Source: Roseateles sp.
GTDB taxonomy: Bacteria > Pseudomonadota > Gammaproteobacteria > Burkholderiales > Burkholderiaceae_C
Reading direction: 5' to 3'
NCBI RefSeq assembly: GCF_019237615.1
Contig: NZ_JAFAGT010000044.1
Location: 1 to 56,647 of the forward strand
Length of the DNA stretch: 56,647 nt
Shown here: positions 9,075-18,898 of the stretch, piece by piece
How the letters are laid out: each line of letters starts with the position of its first letter
How positions within the stretch are numbered: position 1 is the stretch's first letter
Notes under the pieces: generated by a model
What the model saw: only the letters and a program-made list of their open reading frames with translations
Databases searched by the model: none
Told to the model about the DNA's origin: nothing
Position numbers and translations under genes: made by a program

Positions 9075-9859
9075 GCCGCAGATTCCGGCAGGCCGAACAG
9101 CCGCCGCGTGTTGGCCGTCGTCGCGGCCGCCAGCTCGGCCACGGGCAGGCCCAGCGCGTCGGCCACGGCACGGGCCACGTGCGGCACGTAAGCTGGCGAA
9201 TTAGTCTTGCCGCGGAAGGGCACGGGTGCGAGATAGGGGCTGTCGGTTTCGATCAGAAGGCGGTCCAGCGGCAGCAGCTTCAGCAGGTCGCGCAGGTCCT
9301 GCGCGTTCTTGAAGCTGACGATGCCCGAGAACGAGATGTAGTAGCCGCGCTCCACCGCCGCCAGCGCCACGTCGGCCGTCTCGGTGAAGCAGTGGAACAC
9401 GCCGCCGGCCTGCTCGCCGCCCTCCTCGTCCAGCACGCGCAGCGTGTCGGCGGCGCTGGAACGGGTGTGGATGACCAGCGGCTTGCTCGCCTCCTTCGCC
9501 GCGCGGATGTGGGTGCGGAAGCGCTCGCGCTGCCATTCCATGTCCGCGATGCTGCGGCCGTTGAGGCGGTAGTAGTCCAGCCCCGTCTCGCCGATGGCCA
9601 CGACGCGAGGCAGCGCGGCCAGCCGCACCAGCTCGGCCACGTCGGGTTCGCGCATGTCCTCGGTGTCCGGGTGCACGCCCACCGTCGCCCACAGCTGGCC
9701 ATGTTGCAGCGCCAGCGCGTGCACGGCGTCGAATTCCTCCATCTGCGTGCAGATGCAGATGGCCTGGTCGACCTGGGCAGCGTGCATGTCGGCCAGGATG
9801 GCGGGCAGGTTGTTCTTCAGCTCGGGGAAGCTGAGGTGGCAATGCGAATCAATGAACAT
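9071..9859 (-). CDS. tatD: TatD-family metal-dependent deoxyribonuclease
   Basis: 262 residues. The TatD/YcfH signature is present from the start: MFIDSHCHLSFPEL (the H-x-H metal site), VGVHPDTEDM, VAIGETGLDYYRL (the metal-bridging glutamate), LVIHTRSSAADT, GVFHCFTE, and LIETDSPYLAPVPFRGKTN near the C-terminus. These proteins are 3'-5' exonucleases or D-aminoacyl hydrolases of the amidohydrolase superfamily. Linkage to holB and tmk is common in bacteria. Only ten bases separate it from the pilZ-type gene upstream. Confidence 0.94.
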   Translation of the reverse strand: MFIDSHCHLSFPELKNNLPAILADMHAAQVDQAICICTQMEEFDAVHALALQHGQLWATVGVHPDTEDMREPDVAELVRLAALPRVVAIGETGLDYYRLNGRSIADMEWQRERFRTHIRAAKEASKPLVIHTRSSAADTLRVLDEEGGEQAGGVFHCFTETADVALAAVERGYYISFSGIVSFKNAQDLRDLLKLLPLDRLLIETDSPYLAPVPFRGKTNSPAYVPHVARAVADALGLPVAELAAATTANTRRLFGLPESAA

Positions 9860-9869
9860 CGAAACAGGA

Positions 9870-10316
9870 TCAGAGCGTCTGGGTCGGTTTGCTCGACGAG
9901 ACGGCCGTGCCCAGGATTTCCTCGATGCGCACGCGGATCAGCCGCGTCTTCTCGTCGCCGGGAAAGCGCACGCCCACGCCCTGGGTGCGGCCACCCGAGG
10001 CATTGGCCGGCGTCAGCCAGGCGACCTTGCCGGCAACCGGATAGCGCTGGTTGTCCTCGGGCAAGGCCAGCAGAAGGTAGACGTCCTCGCCAAGCCGGTA
10101 GTCGCGCGTCGTCGGCACGAACAGGCCGCCTTCGGTGAATGCCGGAATGTAGGCCGCGTAGAGCGCCGACTTCTCCTTGAACACCAGCTGGATCACACTG
10201 GGCCGCGCACTGGATGCGCTGCCTGCGCCACTCACCGCAGGCAGAGGCAGTGCGCCGGTCATCTGGCTGGGGCGGAACTGCGCGGACTGGCCGGGCTTGG
10301 AGTTGGCGTCGCTCAT
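9870..10316 (-). CDS. pilZ: PilZ-domain protein (type IV pilus PilZ type)
   Basis: 148 residues: a low-complexity N-terminal 35 residues, then a PilZ fold beginning IQLVFKEKSALYAAYIPAF. GGLFVPTTRDYRLGEDVYLL and GKVAWLTPANASGGRTQGVG are the strands conserved in the stand-alone PilZ of Pseudomonas and Xanthomonas. The canonical c-di-GMP motif RxxxR/DxSxxG is not visible, consistent with the pilus-assembly PilZ class that binds FimX/PilB instead. Placement between holB and tatD is the standard location of this gene. Confidence 0.88.
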   Translation of the reverse strand: MSDANSKPGQSAQFRPSQMTGALPLPAVSGAGSASSARPSVIQLVFKEKSALYAAYIPAFTEGGLFVPTTRDYRLGEDVYLLLALPEDNQRYPVAGKVAWLTPANASGGRTQGVGVRFPGDEKTRLIRVRIEEILGTAVSSSKPTQTL

Positions 10317-10329
10317 GGGGCGAGTGTAG

Positions 10330-11334
10330 TCATCGGGCCGCCGCCGACATGGCCGCCTGGGCCTGCGCGACAAGCGCCTCTATCCACAGCCCGGCGTTCA
10401 GCGGGTGGTCGGCGTGCCGGGCTGCGCGGCGCAGTTCGGCGTCCCAGCCCAGCAGCGGCGCAGCGCGGCGCGGAGACGGCAGCGAGGCGGCGGCGAAGAA
10501 CTGGCCGGGCCGGCCATGGGCGCGGCGCAGGAGGTCGTGGCACAGGCGCTGCAGCGCGTCGATGACGCGCGGCGGCGCCCAGTCGGACAGCGCCGCGACC
10601 TCGCCGCGCGCCACGCGCTTGGGGATGGCCTGCCAGGCGGCGTCCGTGAGCCCCGCCTCGGACCAGGCCAGCGCCTGCTGCGGCCGGCCACCGGTGGCAT
10701 CGAGCAGGCCGGCGGCGCCGTCCACGCCCTTGGCCGCCAGCCAGGCCAGCGCGGCCTCGCGGTCCGGCAAGGGCAGCGGCAGCGGCTGGCAGCGGCTGCG
10801 TATGGTGGGCAGCAGCGCGGCGCTGTCATGGCTGGCCAGCGCGAAGCGCAGCAGGCCGGACGGTTCCTCCAGCGTCTTCAGCAGCGCATTGGCCGCCACG
10901 CCGTTCAACGCCTCGGCCGGGAAAATGACGGCCACCTTGGCGCGGCCGCGCGCCGACGTGGCCTGCGCGAAGGCCAGCAGGTTGCGCACTGCCTCGACCT
11001 TGATCTCGCGGCTGGGCTTGGCCTTGCCGGCCTTGGCGTCGGGCTCCTCGTAGGGCAGGCCCAGGGACTCGCGGGCCGAGGCATCCAGTGCCTCGGGCAG
11101 CAGCAGCTGGAAGTCGGGATGCGTACCGCTGGCGAACAGCTTGCAACTGGCGCAGTGGCCGCAGGCCGGCTGCGGGGCGGTGCGGTCCTCGCAGAGCCAG
11201 CTCTGCGCCAGCTTGATCGCCAGTTCGAGCTGGCCGACGCCGGCCGGCCCCTGCACCAGCAGCGCATGCGAGCGCGCCCGCGCCAGCGCGTCGGCGAGCG
11301 GGCGCTCAAGCCAGGGCAGATCGGCGTTCAGCAT
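10330..11334 (-). CDS. holB: DNA polymerase III subunit delta'
   Basis: 334 residues starting MLNADLPWLERPL. It contains HALLVQGPAGVGQLELA, the degenerate P-loop of delta' that does not hydrolyse ATP; a zinc module CGHCASCKLF with an upstream Cys; the VIFPAEALNGVAANALLKTLEEP block (sensor and SRC-like region); and IRSRCQPLPLPL. Delta' is a stator of the clamp loader. The start overlaps the end of tmk by seven bases, implying translational coupling. Confidence 0.95.
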   Translation of the reverse strand: MLNADLPWLERPLADALARARSHALLVQGPAGVGQLELAIKLAQSWLCEDRTAPQPACGHCASCKLFASGTHPDFQLLLPEALDASARESLGLPYEEPDAKAGKAKPSREIKVEAVRNLLAFAQATSARGRAKVAVIFPAEALNGVAANALLKTLEEPSGLLRFALASHDSAALLPTIRSRCQPLPLPLPDREAALAWLAAKGVDGAAGLLDATGGRPQQALAWSEAGLTDAAWQAIPKRVARGEVAALSDWAPPRVIDALQRLCHDLLRRAHGRPGQFFAAASLPSPRRAAPLLGWDAELRRAARHADHPLNAGLWIEALVAQAQAAMSAAAR

Positions 11335-11942
11335 GGATAGCGCTCCGACAGCACGGCCAGCACCTGGGCGCCGACCTGCTCCACCGTGCCGCTCGCGTCG
11401 ACGCGCACGATGCGGCCCGGCGCCTTGGCCGCGCGGGCCGCATAGCCGGCACGCACGCGCTCGAAGAAGTCCAGGTCCTGCTGCTCGATGCGGTCGGCCT
11501 CGCGGGCACCCGCCCGGCGCGCGGCGGCCTGCGCCGCGGGCAGGTCGAACCACAGCGTCAGCTCGGGCTCGGTGCCCTCCTGCACCCAGTCGGCCAGCGT
11601 CTCCAGCACCGCCAACGGCAGCCCGCGGCCACCGCCCTGGTAGGCGAAGCTGGCATCGGTGAAGCGATCGCAGAGCAGCGTCTTGCCGGCGGCCAACGCC
11701 GGCTTGATGACCGTTTCGACATGGTCGCGACGGCCGGCGAACATCAGCAGCAGCTCGGTCAGCGAGCCCATGGGCTCCTTCAGCACGATGTCGCGCAAGG
11801 TCTCGGCCAGCGGCGTGCCGCCGGGTTCGCGGCTGAGCTGCACGTCGGCGCCACGGGCGCGGAACCAGTCGGCCACGGCCCGGATGTGGGTGGACTTGCC
11901 GGCACCGTCGATGCCTTCGAAGCTGATGAATCGTCCCGTCAC
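11328..11942 (-). CDS. tmk: Thymidylate kinase
   Basis: 204 residues. Phosphorylates dTMP to dTDP. The P-loop is FEGIDGAGKSTH at residues 8-19, the DR-containing motif is LLCDRFTDASFAYQGGGRGL, and the lid region is LPAAQAAARRAGAREADRIE. The basic residue in the P-loop seen in some type I enzymes is absent and arginines lie in the lid, so this is the bacterial type II form. It overlaps mltG by four bases and holB by seven. Confidence 0.96.
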   Translation of the reverse strand: MTGRFISFEGIDGAGKSTHIRAVADWFRARGADVQLSREPGGTPLAETLRDIVLKEPMGSLTELLLMFAGRRDHVETVIKPALAAGKTLLCDRFTDASFAYQGGGRGLPLAVLETLADWVQEGTEPELTLWFDLPAAQAAARRAGAREADRIEQQDLDFFERVRAGYAARAAKAPGRIVRVDASGTVEQVGAQVLAVLSERYPC

Positions 11943-12931
11943 TTGCCGCGGATGTATTTGTTGACTGCGCGATTGTGCGCGGTGAGGTCTTCGCTGAACT
12001 CGCTGCTGCCGTCGCCGCGCGAGACGAAGTACAGCGACTTCACCGGCGCCGGGTGCAGCGCCGCCTGCAGCGAGGCCTGGCCCGGCATCGCGATGGGTGT
12101 GGGCGGCAGGCCGCCGCGGGTGTAGGTGTTGAAGGGCGTGTCGGCCAGCAGGTCGCGCTTTCGCAGGTTGCCGTCGAAGCCCTCGCCCAGGCCGTAGATG
12201 ACGGTGGGGTCGGTCTGCAGCGGCATGCCCAGGCGCAGCCGGTTCACGAACACGGCCGCGACCCGGCTGCGGTCGGCGGGTGCGCCGGTTTCCTTCTCGA
12301 CGATGGAGGCCAGGACCAGCGCCTCCTCGGCCGACTTCAACGGCAGGTCGGCCGCGCGGGCTGCCCAGGCCGCGGCCAGGCGGCGCTGCATCGCCGCGCG
12401 GGCTCGCTTGAGCACGGTCAGGTCGCTGACGCCGCGGCTGTAGGCATAGGTGTCGGGGAAGAAGCGCCCCTCGGGCGACAGGCCCGGCTCACCGAGCGCG
12501 GCCATCACCTCCGCATCGCTCATCTGCGCCGTCCTGGCCTTCAGCGCCGGTGCGGCCGCGAGGGCCGCCCTTACCTGGCGCCAGTTCCAGCCTTCGATGA
12601 GGCGCAACTGCTCCAGCACCTCGTCGCCGCGCACCATCTTGTCCAGCAGCTCGCGCGGCGTGGCGCCGGCATGCACCTCGTAGCTGCCGGCGCGGATCTG
12701 CCGCGCCTGGCCCGACCACTTGAACCATTGGTAGAGGTAGCGCGCATCGGTCTGCACGCCGGCCGCGACCCAGGCGCGCGCGACATCGGCCGGGTTGGTG
12801 CCAGGCTCGACGGACAGCTCCACGGACGGCGCGGCAAGGCTCAACGGGCTGCGCAGCCACTGCCAGACGGCGCCTGCGGCCAGCGCCGCGATCAACAACA
12901 CAGCGAGCAGCGCCCGCACCAACCACTTCAT
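11939..12931 (-). CDS. mltG: Endolytic murein transglycosylase MltG
   Basis: 330 residues. One N-terminal membrane helix (LVRALLAVLLIAALAAGAVW) anchors it with the catalytic part in the periplasm. A LysM-like segment follows and then the YceG catalytic domain, with ASIVEKETGAPADRSRVAAV containing the catalytic glutamate, VFVNRLRLGMPLQTDPTVIY, and the C-terminal PTPIAMPGQASLQAALHP. It cuts nascent glycan strands and sets their length. It is first in the run mltG-tmk-holB, the same order as in E. coli (yceG-tmk-holB). Confidence 0.96.
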   Translation of the reverse strand: MKWLVRALLAVLLIAALAAGAVWQWLRSPLSLAAPSVELSVEPGTNPADVARAWVAAGVQTDARYLYQWFKWSGQARQIRAGSYEVHAGATPRELLDKMVRGDEVLEQLRLIEGWNWRQVRAALAAAPALKARTAQMSDAEVMAALGEPGLSPEGRFFPDTYAYSRGVSDLTVLKRARAAMQRRLAAAWAARAADLPLKSAEEALVLASIVEKETGAPADRSRVAAVFVNRLRLGMPLQTDPTVIYGLGEGFDGNLRKRDLLADTPFNTYTRGGLPPTPIAMPGQASLQAALHPAPVKSLYFVSRGDGSSEFSEDLTAHNRAVNKYIRGK

Positions 12932-12965
12932 GCCCTTGCCCGGGGTCTGCCCAAAGGGGGCTGAT

Positions 12966-12971
12966 GATAAT
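12966..12971 (+). promoter_or_regulatory. Predicted -10 element of ygfZ next to its start codon
   Basis: GATAAT (5 of 6 to consensus) ends seven bases before the chosen ygfZ ATG at 12979 and no ribosome site lies between. This predicts a leaderless transcript and argues against the upstream ATG at 12964, which would precede the transcription start. Confidence 0.45.
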
Positions 12972-12978
12972 TGCGAGC

Positions 12979-13857
12979 ATGACCGAACCGACCTCTCTGC
13001 GTCTCGTCGACTGGGGCGTGATCCGCGCCCACGGCGCCGACGCCGCCAGCTTCCTGCACAGCCAGCTGACCCAGGACTTCGCGCTGCTGGACCGCGACCA
13101 CGCCCGCCTGGCCGGCTTTTGCACCGCCAAGGGCCGGCTGCTGGCCACCATGGTGGGCTGGCGCCAGGGCGAGGACGAGATCCTGCTGGCGCTGCCGGCC
13201 GAGACGCTGGCCGCGACGCTGAAGCGCCTGTCCATGTTCGTGCTGCGTGCCAAGTGCAAGTTGAGCGACGCGAGCGCCGAGTTCGCCGTCTACGGCCTGC
13301 TGGGCCAGCCGGCCGCCGACGACTGGTCGCTCGCGCGCGATGGCGACGCGGTGCAGGTCGCGCTGCCTGGCGCGGGCCGCGCGCTGCGCGTGCAGCCCGC
13401 CGGCACGCCCGCCCCGGCCGGCCCCGCGATGACGGCCGAAGACTGGGCCTGGGCCGAAGCCGCGGCCGGCATGGCCTGGGTGCGCGGCGTGACGGTCGAG
13501 GCCTTTGTGCCGCAGATGATCAACTTCGAGGTGCTGGGTGGCGTGAGCTTCAAGAAGGGCTGCTACCCGGGCCAGGAGATCGTCGCGCGCAGCCAGTACC
13601 GCGGCACGCTGAAGCGCCGCCTGCAGGTCTTCGAGACCGAGGCGGCGGCGACGCTGGGCCAGGAGATCTTCCACAGCGCCGACCCCGCGCAGCCGGCCGG
13701 CGTCGTGGCCGGTTGCGGCACGCGCGGCGGCCGCACGGCGGTCGCGGCCGAGATCAAGCTCGCGGCGCTGGAGGGTGGCAGCCTGCACCTGGGCAGCGCC
13801 GCTGGCGCAACGCTTCGGCCGCGCCCCCTGCCCTACGACATCCCGCCGCAGGAGTGA
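12979..13857 (+). CDS. ygfZ: Folate-binding Fe-S maintenance protein YgfZ
   Basis: 292 residues starting MTEPTSLRLVDWGVIRAHG. It belongs to the GcvT-like tetrahydrofolate-binding family; the YgfZ signature K-x-GC[FY]-x-GQE is present as FKKGCYPGQEIVARSQYRG at about residues 192-210. The N-terminal DAASFLHSQLTQDF block is also typical. YgfZ supports repair or assembly of certain Fe-S enzymes, including the tRNA methylthiotransferase MiaB. Divergent from mltG with a 47-base gap. A small DUF4936-like gene follows after two bases. Confidence 0.93.
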   Translation: MTEPTSLRLVDWGVIRAHGADAASFLHSQLTQDFALLDRDHARLAGFCTAKGRLLATMVGWRQGEDEILLALPAETLAATLKRLSMFVLRAKCKLSDASAEFAVYGLLGQPAADDWSLARDGDAVQVALPGAGRALRVQPAGTPAPAGPAMTAEDWAWAEAAAGMAWVRGVTVEAFVPQMINFEVLGGVSFKKGCYPGQEIVARSQYRGTLKRRLQVFETEAAATLGQEIFHSADPAQPAGVVAGCGTRGGRTAVAAEIKLAALEGGSLHLGSAAGATLRPRPLPYDIPPQE

Positions 13858-13859
13858 GC

Positions 13860-14108
13860 GTGCAGCTCTACGTCTACTACAAGGTCGCGGTCGGGCACGT
13901 CGACGCGGCCCTCATCGCCTTCCGCAAGGCGCGCGTGGAGGCGCCCATCGAGCTGCTGCAGCGCCCCGAACCGGATGCCGACGGGCGCTGGACATGGATG
14001 GAGATCTACCCCGAGGGCTGGGGGCATCGCGAGCCGCAGGTGGCGGCGGCGATGGCGCCATGGCTGGCCGGCGAGCGCAAGGTCGAGCGCTTCGAGATGC
14101 TGGGCTGA
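13860..14108 (+). CDS. Small DUF4936-like protein
   Basis: 82 residues from a GTG start two bases after the ygfZ stop. The sequence MQLYVYYKVAVGHVDAALIA and the ending VAAAMAPWLAGERKVERFEM look like the DUF4936 family, small ferredoxin-fold (dimeric alpha/beta barrel-like) proteins found behind ygfZ in Burkholderiales. Function unknown. A stress-type monooxygenase-like fold is possible but no catalytic residues are evident. Confidence 0.78.
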   Translation: MQLYVYYKVAVGHVDAALIAFRKARVEAPIELLQRPEPDADGRWTWMEIYPEGWGHREPQVAAAMAPWLAGERKVERFEMLG

Positions 14109-14156
14109 GCCCGGGGCCGAGCGCCGCATCCGCACGCGGCCGGACTCAGCGGGCCC

Positions 14157-15014
14157 TCAGAGGGCCCTGACCATCTCCACATGCCCGATGCCGGCCTCCT
14201 CGAAAGGCTGGCCGCGCCGCTGGAAGCCGGCGCGCAGATAGAAGTTCTCCGCCGACAGCTGCGCATGCAGCAGCACCTCGCGGTACCCCTGGCGCCTGGC
14301 CTCGGCCATCAACGCCTCCAGCACCTGGCGGCCGATGCGCGTGCCGCGCATGGGGCGCAGCACGGCCATGCGGCCGATCTTGGCGACGCCAGGCACATGT
14401 TCCAGCAGCCGGCCCGTGGCCAGCGGCGTGCCGAAGCGGTTGCGCGCCAGCGCATGCAGGCAGCTCGCGTCGGCGCTGTCCCATTCCATGTCGGCCGGGA
14501 TGTGCTGCTCCTCGACGAAGACCTCGCGGCGGATCACCGTCGCGGCCTCGCCCAGCTCGCGCCAGGGCCCCAGCGCCACGTCCACGACGGGTTGGCCGGC
14601 CTCGAAGTCGAGCATGAGGCGGCGCAGCGCGTCGGGCAGGCGCACCGGCGTCTGCGTGCCGGGGTCGGCGAAGACGTAGACCATTTCGGCCTGCACTAGC
14701 ATCTGCTCGCCGTGGAAGACGGCACCGTCCACCTTCATGGAGCTGTTGCCGAACTCGCGGCAGCGGATGCCGACGTCCAGGCGGTCGTCATAGCGGCCCG
14801 AGCCGCGGTAGTCCAGCGTCGCGCGGCGAACGTAGAGGTCCCCGCCCAGGCTCTTCATCGTCTCGGCATAGGGCACGGCCAGCGCGCGCCAGTAACCGCT
14901 GACGGCGGTGTCGAGATAGGTCAGGTAATGCCCGTTGAAGACGATGCCCTGGGCGTCGACCTCGGCCCAGCGCACGCGCAGGGGTTCGAGGTGGCGGAAT
15001 TCGGTTCTTTTCAT
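14157..15014 (-). CDS. Fusion of YbgC-type acyl-CoA thioesterase and GNAT acetyltransferase
   Basis: 285 residues in two domains. Residues 1-135 are a hot-dog thioesterase: LRVRWAEVDAQGIVFNGHYL carries the D-x-x-G-x-V-[FY]-x-x-x-Y motif of the YbgC/FadM family, followed by DYRGSGRYDDRLDVGIRC. Residues about 140-285 are a GNAT domain with VIRREVFVEEQHIPADMEWD, then KIGRMAVLRPMRGTRIGRQV (acetyl-CoA pyrophosphate loop), and AENFYLRAGFQRRGQPFEEA. Both domains look complete. The fusion suggests one domain acts on the acyl thioester used or released by the other; substrate unknown. The start overlaps the esterase stop by four bases. Confidence 0.9.
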   Translation of the reverse strand: MKRTEFRHLEPLRVRWAEVDAQGIVFNGHYLTYLDTAVSGYWRALAVPYAETMKSLGGDLYVRRATLDYRGSGRYDDRLDVGIRCREFGNSSMKVDGAVFHGEQMLVQAEMVYVFADPGTQTPVRLPDALRRLMLDFEAGQPVVDVALGPWRELGEAATVIRREVFVEEQHIPADMEWDSADASCLHALARNRFGTPLATGRLLEHVPGVAKIGRMAVLRPMRGTRIGRQVLEALMAEARRQGYREVLLHAQLSAENFYLRAGFQRRGQPFEEAGIGHVEMVRAL

Positions 15015-15940
15015 GTTTGAAGCTGCCCCCTGATCGCGGCCGCGCAGGCGTCCAGGGCCGTGATGGCCTCCGGGATCTGGCGGCCCATCTTGATGAAATC
15101 GTGCGTCACGCCGCGGTACAGCTCCAGCTGCACGTCCACGCCCGCGGCACGCAGCGTGTCGGCATAGGCGATGCCCTCGTCGACGAGGGGGTCGCACTCG
15201 GCCAGCACGAAGCAGGCCGGCGCCAGGCCTGAATGGTCGTCGGCCTCCAGCGGCGCGAAGCGCCAGTCATGGCGCTGCTGGCGGGCGATGTACTGGTCGA
15301 AGAACCAGGCGATGCTGGCGGCGTCCAGCAGGAAGCCGTTGGCGAAGAAGCGGTGCGAGGCGGTGTCGGCCCTGCTGGCGGTGCCGGGCGTGATGAGCAG
15401 CTGCAACGCCAGCGGCAGGCCGCGATCGCGGGCGAAGAAGGCTGCGCCGGCCGCCAGCGTGCCGCCCGCGCTGTCGCCACCCACGGCGAGCCGGCGGCCA
15501 TCCAGCCCCAGGCCGTCGGCCTGCCGGTGCAGCCATTCCAGCGCTGCCCAGGCGTCGTCCACGGCCGCGGGGAAGCGGTGCTCGGGCGCGAGCCGGTAGT
15601 CCAGCGCCAGCACGGCCGCGCCGCTTCGCAGGCTAAGCTGGCGGCACAGGCTGTCATGGGTCTCCAGGTCGCCTATGGTGAAGCCGCCCCCATGCAGGTA
15701 GAGCAGAACGGGCAGGCGCTCGGCGCTGGGTGCATACAGGCGCGCCGGCAGGCCCGCAACCTGCAACTCCTCCACGCGGGCCAGCGGCGCGCGCGGCAGG
15801 TCCAGGATCTCGGCACCCATGCGGTAGGCGATGCGCGCCTCGCGCGGCGTGAGGCTGTGGAAGGGCGGCCGGTTGGCGCGCTGTATGCGTTGGAGCAGCC
15901 CCGCCATGCGCGGGGTCAGGAGCTGGGTGGGCGAGGTCAT
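15011..15940 (-). CDS. Alpha/beta-hydrolase, hormone-sensitive-lipase family esterase
   Basis: 309 residues. Motifs of the HSL (family IV) esterases are clear: [12 protein letters not shown] (oxyanion-hole HGGG), [21 protein letters not shown], the nucleophile elbow [12 protein letters not shown] (GDSAGG), [14 protein letters not shown] (catalytic Asp) and [10 protein letters not shown] (catalytic His). It hydrolyses short-chain esters in the cytoplasm; no signal peptide is seen. The ATGA overlap with the thioesterase-GNAT gene suggests they are co-translated and may act in the same acyl-handling pathway. The start [12 protein letters not shown] was chosen over a long upstream reading with no homology. 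Confidence 0.92.
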   Translation of the reverse strand: MTSPTQLLTPRMAGLLQRIQRANRPPFHSLTPREARIAYRMGAEILDLPRAPLARVEELQVAGLPARLYAPSAERLPVLLYLHGGGFTIGDLETHDSLCRQLSLRSGAAVLALDYRLAPEHRFPAAVDDAWAALEWLHRQADGLGLDGRRLAVGGDSAGGTLAAGAAFFARDRGLPLALQLLITPGTASRADTASHRFFANGFLLDAASIAWFFDQYIARQQRHDWRFAPLEADDHSGLAPACFVLAECDPLVDEGIAYADTLRAAGVDVQLELYRGVTHDFIKMGRQIPEAITALDACAAAIRGQLQT

Positions 15941-16069
15941 GAAGCCTGCATTCTGCAAGGTCTGGCCGCTGGCCGTGCGCGCCTGCCTGCCGACTGCGGC
16001 GCAGGCCCCGCTATCGCCCAGCCCCGGCCAGGGCCTAGGATGGCCCAAGACATTCCGGAGACCACCGCC

Positions 16070-17209
16070 ATGGCCCAGATCCTTCACGTGACCCGCATCG
16101 AGATCGAGTTTGGTGCCAGCCGCCTGCTGCCCGCCGAATGCAGTCGCCTGGGGCTGCGCAGGCCACTGGTGGTGACCGATGCCGGCGTGCGCGCGGCCGG
16201 GGTGCTGGACCAGGCGCTGGCGGCCTTCGCCGCGCCGCCCGCCGTCTTCGACCGCACGCCGCCCAATCCGACCGAAGCGGCGGTGCGCCTGGCCGTAGCC
16301 CAGCTGCGCGACCAGGGCTGCGACGGTCTCGTCGCCATCGGCGGTGGCTCCAGCATCGACCTGGCCAAGGGCGTGGCCATCGCCGCCACGCATGAGGGGC
16401 CGCTGAAGCGCTGGGCCACCATCGAGGGCGGCGCCATCGACATCAGCAGCAAGGTGCTGCCCCTCATCGCAGTACCGACGACGGCCGGCACCGGCAGCGA
16501 GGTGGCGCGCGGCGCCATCCTCATCGTCGACGACGGTCGCAAGCTGGGCTTCCACAACTGGGTACTGTTGCCCAAGGTCGCCATCTGCGACCCGGAGCTG
16601 ACGCTGGCCCTGCCACCGGCGCTGACGGCCGCGACCGGCATGGACGCCATCGCTCACTGCATCGAGACCTTCCTCGCGCCGGCCTTCAACCCGCCGGCCG
16701 ACGGCATCGCGCTGGAGGGCCTGCGCCGCGGCTGGGGCGCCATCGAGCGAGCCACGCGCGACGGCCGGGACCGCGACGCTCGGCTGGACATGATGTGCGC
16801 CAGCGTGCACGGTGCGCTGGCTTTCCAGAAGGGACTGGGCGCCGTGCATTCGCTGAGCCATGCGCTGGGCGGCCTTGAGCCGCGCCTGCACCACGGCACG
16901 CTGAACGCCGTCTTCCTGCCGGCCGTCATCCGCTTCAACGCCGCGGCCGACAGCGTGCGCCGCGAGAACCGCATCGCCCGTCTGGCCCATGCCATGGGCC
17001 TGGCCGGCCGCGACGCCGACGCGGTGGCCGACGCCATCACGGCGTTGAATGCACGCCTGGGCCTGCCTTCGGGCCTGACCGCAATGGGCGTCGGGCCGGA
17101 GCTGGACGAGCGCATCGTCGAACGGGCGCTGCCGGACCATTGCCACAAGACCAACCCGCGCATCGCCAGCGCCGCCGACTACCACGCGCTGCTGGCGGCG
17201 TCGCGCTGA
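16070..17209 (+). CDS. Iron-containing alcohol dehydrogenase
   Basis: 379 residues from the ATG with a GGAG site nine bases upstream (an earlier in-frame ATG at 16040 has none). Group III iron-dependent ADH family: [17 protein letters not shown] (NAD binding), [44 protein letters not shown] and [20 protein letters not shown], the last two supplying the metal-binding Asp and three His. Cytoplasmic NAD(P)-dependent oxidoreductase; the alcohol substrate cannot be deduced. It is divergent from the esterase gene. Confidence 0.93.
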   Translation: MAQILHVTRIEIEFGASRLLPAECSRLGLRRPLVVTDAGVRAAGVLDQALAAFAAPPAVFDRTPPNPTEAAVRLAVAQLRDQGCDGLVAIGGGSSIDLAKGVAIAATHEGPLKRWATIEGGAIDISSKVLPLIAVPTTAGTGSEVARGAILIVDDGRKLGFHNWVLLPKVAICDPELTLALPPALTAATGMDAIAHCIETFLAPAFNPPADGIALEGLRRGWGAIERATRDGRDRDARLDMMCASVHGALAFQKGLGAVHSLSHALGGLEPRLHHGTLNAVFLPAVIRFNAAADSVRRENRIARLAHAMGLAGRDADAVADAITALNARLGLPSGLTAMGVGPELDERIVERALPDHCHKTNPRIASAADYHALLAASR

Positions 17210-17347
17210 AACGTGGCCGCGTTTTTGTCGCGGACAGCGTGATCGAAGTCCCAGATTGGGTCTGCCCCGACAGGTAGCGCGGCACTAGCATTCTCTGTTG
17301 CCCGGCGCGCCTGTGCCGCGTAGAAATAGAGAAGACTGGAGGAGAAC

Positions 17348-18898
17348 ATGATCAAGCTATCCATCGGCAGGCGACTGGCGACCGGTTTTGCGCTGGTGCT
17401 GGTGCTGGCCGGCTGCGTCATCGCGCTGGCTTCCTGGCGCCTGGCGGCCACGGCCGCGGCGACGCGGCAGATGATGGACGAGCCGCTGGCCAAGGAAAGG
17501 CTGATCTCCGACTGGAACCGCAACATCAACGCCGGCGTGCGCCGCACCATGGCCATCGCCAAGAGTGCCGACGCCTCGCTGGTCGAGCTGTTCCGGGAGG
17601 ATCAGGCCCAGTCCACCAAGTCCTCCGGCGAGATGCAGGAGAAGCTCAAGGGCTTGATCCGCTCGCCCGAGGAGCAGGCGCTGTTCGATGCCGTCGGCAA
17701 GGCGCGCCAGGTCTACATCTCGTCGCGAGACGAGATCGTCAAGCTGAAGAAGGCCGGCCAGGCCGAGGCCGCCGAGAAGGTGCTGATGGAGGTCTTCGTG
17801 CCCGGCTCCAAGGTCTACCTGGCGCGCATGCAGGAGTTCCTGGACCACCAACGCAAGAGCATCGACGACACCGCCACCGGCATCGACGAGGCCAACGGCG
17901 ACGGCCGGCTGCTGCTGCTGGGCTTCGGCCTGCTCATGCTGGGCCTGGGCGCGGCCGCCGCGTGGCACATCACGCGCAGCATCACGGTACCTCTGGCGGC
18001 GGCCAACGAGCTGGCCGGGCGCGTGGCGGACGGCAACCTGATGCGCTCGGGCTCCGGCATGGCCGCGCGCAGCGACGAGATCGGCCAGCTGCAGATGACG
18101 CTGCGCCGCATGCGCGAGACGCTGGCGCAGACCATCGGCAGCATCCGTGACTCGGCCGAGTCCATCGGCACCGCCTCGGCCGAGATCGCCAGCGGCAACC
18201 AGGACCTGAGCGCGCGCACCGAGAAAGCGGCGTCCAGCCTGGAGCAGACGGCCAGCGCGATGGAACAGCTGACCGGCACGGTGCACCAGTCGGCCGCGTC
18301 GGCCAGCCAGGCGAACCAGTTGGCCCAGTCGGCCGCCAGCGTGGCCCAGCGCGGCGGCGAGGTCGTCGCCCAGGTCGTGCACACGATGGACGAGATCAAC
18401 ACCAGCTCGCACAAGATCGCCGACATCATCGGCGTCATCGACGGCATCGCGTTCCAGACCAACATCCTGGCCCTGAACGCAGCCGTCGAGGCGGCACGCG
18501 CTGGCGAGCAGGGCCGAGGCTTCGCGGTCGTCGCGAGCGAGGTGCGCTCGCTGGCCGGCCGCTCGGCGGACGCGGCACGGGAGATCAAGAGCCTGATCGG
18601 CAGCAGCGTCGAGCGCGTCGAGACCGGCTCGCGCCTGGTGAGCGAGGCGGGCAAGACCATGGACGAACTGGTGAGCGCCGTGCAGCGCGTCAAGGACATC
18701 ATGGGCGAGATCACCGCGGCGACGGCCGAGCAGTCCGACGGCATCGCCCAGGTCAATATCGCGATCGCCCAGCTGGACCAGGTCACGCAGCAGAACGCTG
18801 CCCTCGTCGAGGAGTCGACCGCTGCGGCCGAGAGCCTGCGCGAGCAAGCCACGACGCTGAACGGCGCGGTCGGGACCTTCCAGGTCGCACGCCGCTAG
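17348..18898 (+). CDS. Methyl-accepting chemotaxis protein with four-helix-bundle sensor
   Basis: 516 residues with a GGAGGAG ribosome site. TM1 is at about 12-32 and TM2 at about 189-209 ([19 protein letters not shown]). The periplasmic loop between them is helical and charged, as in 4HB_MCP sensors. HAMP follows ([20 protein letters not shown]), then the signalling domain with the conserved hairpin tip [20 protein letters not shown] and [18 protein letters not shown]. There is no C-terminal NWETF-type pentapeptide, so CheR/CheB tethering by that tail is not expected. Ligand unknown. Its stop codon overlaps that of the convergent gene. Confidence 0.95.
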   Translation: MIKLSIGRRLATGFALVLVLAGCVIALASWRLAATAAATRQMMDEPLAKERLISDWNRNINAGVRRTMAIAKSADASLVELFREDQAQSTKSSGEMQEKLKGLIRSPEEQALFDAVGKARQVYISSRDEIVKLKKAGQAEAAEKVLMEVFVPGSKVYLARMQEFLDHQRKSIDDTATGIDEANGDGRLLLLGFGLLMLGLGAAAAWHITRSITVPLAAANELAGRVADGNLMRSGSGMAARSDEIGQLQMTLRRMRETLAQTIGSIRDSAESIGTASAEIASGNQDLSARTEKAASSLEQTASAMEQLTGTVHQSAASASQANQLAQSAASVAQRGGEVVAQVVHTMDEINTSSHKIADIIGVIDGIAFQTNILALNAAVEAARAGEQGRGFAVVASEVRSLAGRSADAAREIKSLIGSSVERVETGSRLVSEAGKTMDELVSAVQRVKDIMGEITAATAEQSDGIAQVNIAIAQLDQVTQQNAALVEESTAAAESLREQATTLNGAVGTFQVARR

